Below, in pieces: positions 5,758 to 6,833 of a stretch of 6,833 nucleotides of DNA. How positions within the stretch are numbered: the first letter of the stretch is position 1; each line of letters starts with the position of its first letter. Under the pieces are notes generated by a model, which saw only the letters and a list, made by a program, of their open reading frames with translations, did not search any database and had not been told where the DNA came from. A program made the position numbers and the translations under genes. The DNA is taken from NCBI GenBank assembly GCA_003646875.1, contig QMLT01000094.1, forward strand, positions 1 through 6,833. Reading direction: 5' to 3'. The DNA is from Deltaproteobacteria bacterium (lineage in GTDB: Bacteria > Desulfobacterota > DSM-4660 > Desulfatiglandales > B25-G16).

Positions 5758-6399
5758 TTAATCGCTGCCTGACGAGACCACAAGTTTCTGGCCTGGTTGT
5801 ATAATCTTGTTTTGGCCTATATTATTAAGACGACATAGCTCTTTCACGGAGATGCCGTATTTATTGGCGATCCGGTAGAGAGTATCCCCGGAACGGACCT
5901 CGTGAAAGCGCTTCTTGCCTAAAGAAGGTGATTTCTTTTTGGTAGCTATTGAACCTTTGCTCTTGACAGGAACAAGCGTTTTCTCCTTTTGTAAACTATC
6001 AAGTCTTTGGCTTAGTGTAGTATACCGTTGTGTTACAAGTTTTTTGGATTTATCTGCCTCTGCTATGGATTGCTCCAGCTCTTTTTCCTTCTTTTCAAGA
6101 GATGCTACTCTCAGTTCAACACCTTCGAAGCGTGTGAGTCTCTTTTCTAAAAGGTTAAGTCTTGCTTTGAAAGATGTGAGATCTTTTTTTGAAAGCGTAT
6201 CGCCGTCCCCGAAAAATACAGCGATAAGAACAATCAATACAAGAACACCGATTCCCCCGAGGATCAGGGTTTTTCTTTGGGAACTGAAATCAAGGAATGC
6301 TTTATGGCGTGGGACATTTTCCTCCTCAAGATTATATCTCATGTTATCAGCTATTTGCTCCTCAAAGCCTTCCATTTCATTATCTATATTATCGTCCAT
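5758..6399 (-). CDS. Membrane-anchored LysM-domain protein with coiled coil
   Basis: The 213-residue protein is built for an envelope role. It has an acidic cytoplasmic N-terminus (1-43) and one membrane helix (about 44-63, TLILGGIGVLVLIVLIAVFF), with no cleavage site, so the bulk lies outside the inner membrane. A heptad-rich coiled coil (about 69-138) and a basic Ser/Lys linker (about 143-164) follow. The C-terminal LysM domain (about 166-208) reads HEVRSGDTLYRIANKYGISV and ends with IIQPGQKLVV. LysM domains bind N-acetylglucosamine-containing glycans, here presumably peptidoglycan. No catalytic domain is present, so a scaffold or tether is likely; the partner is unknown. The start is well supported by AAAAGGAGGAACAA directly before the ATG, with a promoter about 50 bp upstream. 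The decayed sensor gene follows on the same strand. Confidence 0.9.
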   Translation of the reverse strand: MDDNIDNEMEGFEEQIADNMRYNLEEENVPRHKAFLDFSSQRKTLILGGIGVLVLIVLIAVFFGDGDTLSKKDLTSFKARLNLLEKRLTRFEGVELRVASLEKKEKELEQSIAEADKSKKLVTQRYTTLSQRLDSLQKEKTLVPVKSKGSIATKKKSPSLGKKRFHEVRSGDTLYRIANKYGISVKELCRLNNIGQNKIIQPGQKLVVSSGSD

Positions 6400-6448
6400 T
6401 TGTTCCTCCTTTTAACAGGCTAATCTTTAAGAAGTAAGATTGCGATCA

Positions 6449-6477
6449 ATTATAGACAAAAAGGTTCTGAACTGCAA
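6449..6477 (-). promoter_or_regulatory. Promoter for the LysM gene
   Basis: On the minus strand a perfect TATAAT (6449-6454) lies exactly 17 bp downstream of TTGCAG (6472-6477), a partial -35 match. Transcription would begin near 6442, about 43 nt before the ATG at 6399. Confidence 0.5.
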
Positions 6478-6642
6478 GTTCATATCCAAAGAGTCAAAAA
6501 TAGTGATCTAAGGGTAGTACACTTTTAATTCCGCAAGTGTTCAGCTTTAAAAAGTTCCTAACATATATTCTTGCTTCTCCAAAGGTCCTTTATTCAGTCT
6601 TGAACCTTAGGGGCCTTACGCCAATCGGAGTAATGGAGTATT

Positions 6643-6811
6643 GGTATGTCTTTTTTTGCTGCATTCCCTTTAACAGGGCCTCAGCGTGCCCCCATAAATC
6701 GGCTCGCACGCGCAACGCGGATTTGACTATTATGCAACATATCGGTTGGTGTCCCGATTTATGGGTGTCTTAAGCATTACTTATAGGGCATGAGACAAAA
6801 AAAGACATACC
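6643..6811. mobile_element. MITE-like or REP-type foldback element with nested inverted repeats
   Basis: An outer perfect 16-bp inverted repeat, GGTATGTCTTTTTTTG (6643-6658) against CAAAAAAAGACATACC (6796-6811), encloses an inner perfect 12-bp pair, CCCATAAATCGG (6691-6702) against CCGATTTATGGG (6754-6765). The two arms are 60 and 58 bp, and the segments between the perfect blocks also share matches (for example CAT, CCCT and TAA in register). The arms are thus one diverged inverted repeat of about 60 bp around a 51-bp centre. No transposase is encoded. Short foldback elements of this kind are typical of MITEs and of REP-like sequences mobilised by Y1 transposases elsewhere in a genome; that link is inferred. 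Similarity may extend outward to GGAG near 6634, and the right flank is cut by the window end. The rest of 6478-6642 shows nothing I can name. Confidence 0.6.
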
Positions 6812-6833
6812 TATATGCTCCCTGGCTTTATGC

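Noticed and set aside
5915..6415. Plus-strand 166-codon frame opposite the LysM gene
   Set aside because: It is the antisense image of a Lys/Glu-rich coiled coil, giving the Ser/Phe/Leu-rich composition typical of such shadows.
6537..6773. Plus-strand 78-codon frame at the right end
   Set aside because: It runs across the nested inverted repeats of the foldback element and shows no domain; the DNA structure explains the region better.
1..6833. Defence system, CRISPR, toxin-antitoxin, prophage or other new multigene system
   Set aside because: No repeats of CRISPR type, no nuclease/antitoxin pairs and no phage or integrase genes are visible. The genes are unrelated single functions in separate transcription units.

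Overview
The window looks like a chromosomal segment of a moderately AT-rich Gram-negative bacterium. The gene set best fits an anaerobic deltaproteobacterial (Desulfobacterota-like) genome. It includes a GAF/HisKA sensor of a style I associate with that group, a solo B3/B4-domain protein, a YegS-like lipid kinase and an N-anchored LysM protein. This taxonomic call is an inference from gene style, not from a marker gene. There is no rRNA, tRNA, CRISPR array, integrase or transposase gene.

Layout, left to right. Positions 1-309 hold a short CTCTGTG-type tandem repeat, a possible 35-residue ORF behind a strong Shine-Dalgarno, and a sigma70-like promoter with a short leader. These lead into an intact 3-hydroxyisobutyrate dehydrogenase-family gene (310-1215, +). 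Convergent to it is a two-gene minus-strand unit: an intact diacylglycerol-kinase-family lipid kinase (1966-2898), then an M24 peptidase-family gene (1232-1921) that has lost the middle of its catalytic domain in frame. Positions 2899-3211 are a divergent intergenic region rich in small repeats, with promoter-like sequences reading right. An HD/phosphodiesterase-like gene (3212-4120, +) and a solo B3/B4-domain gene (4319-4978, +) follow, the latter with its own apparent promoter. Convergent to these is a second minus-strand pair: an intact membrane-anchored LysM protein (5758-6399), with its own promoter, and downstream of it a decayed GAF-HisKA sensor gene (about 5036-5661). The right end (6400-6833) has no gene but carries a nested inverted-repeat element of about 170 bp that resembles a MITE or REP-type foldback element.

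The genes do not form one pathway. The window reads as ordinary housekeeping and accessory genes with two decaying loci. The most notable signals are these: (i) the M24 gene looks as if it was cut by recombination between two LKEGM-encoding segments, removing the Asp/Asp/His metal ligands while keeping the frame; (ii) the GAF-HisKA gene carries three independent lesions (an internal GAF deletion, a one-base loss in a poly-A tract, and His-to-Asp at the phosphoacceptor); (iii) the foldback element at the right edge. I see no convincing evidence for a new multigene system.
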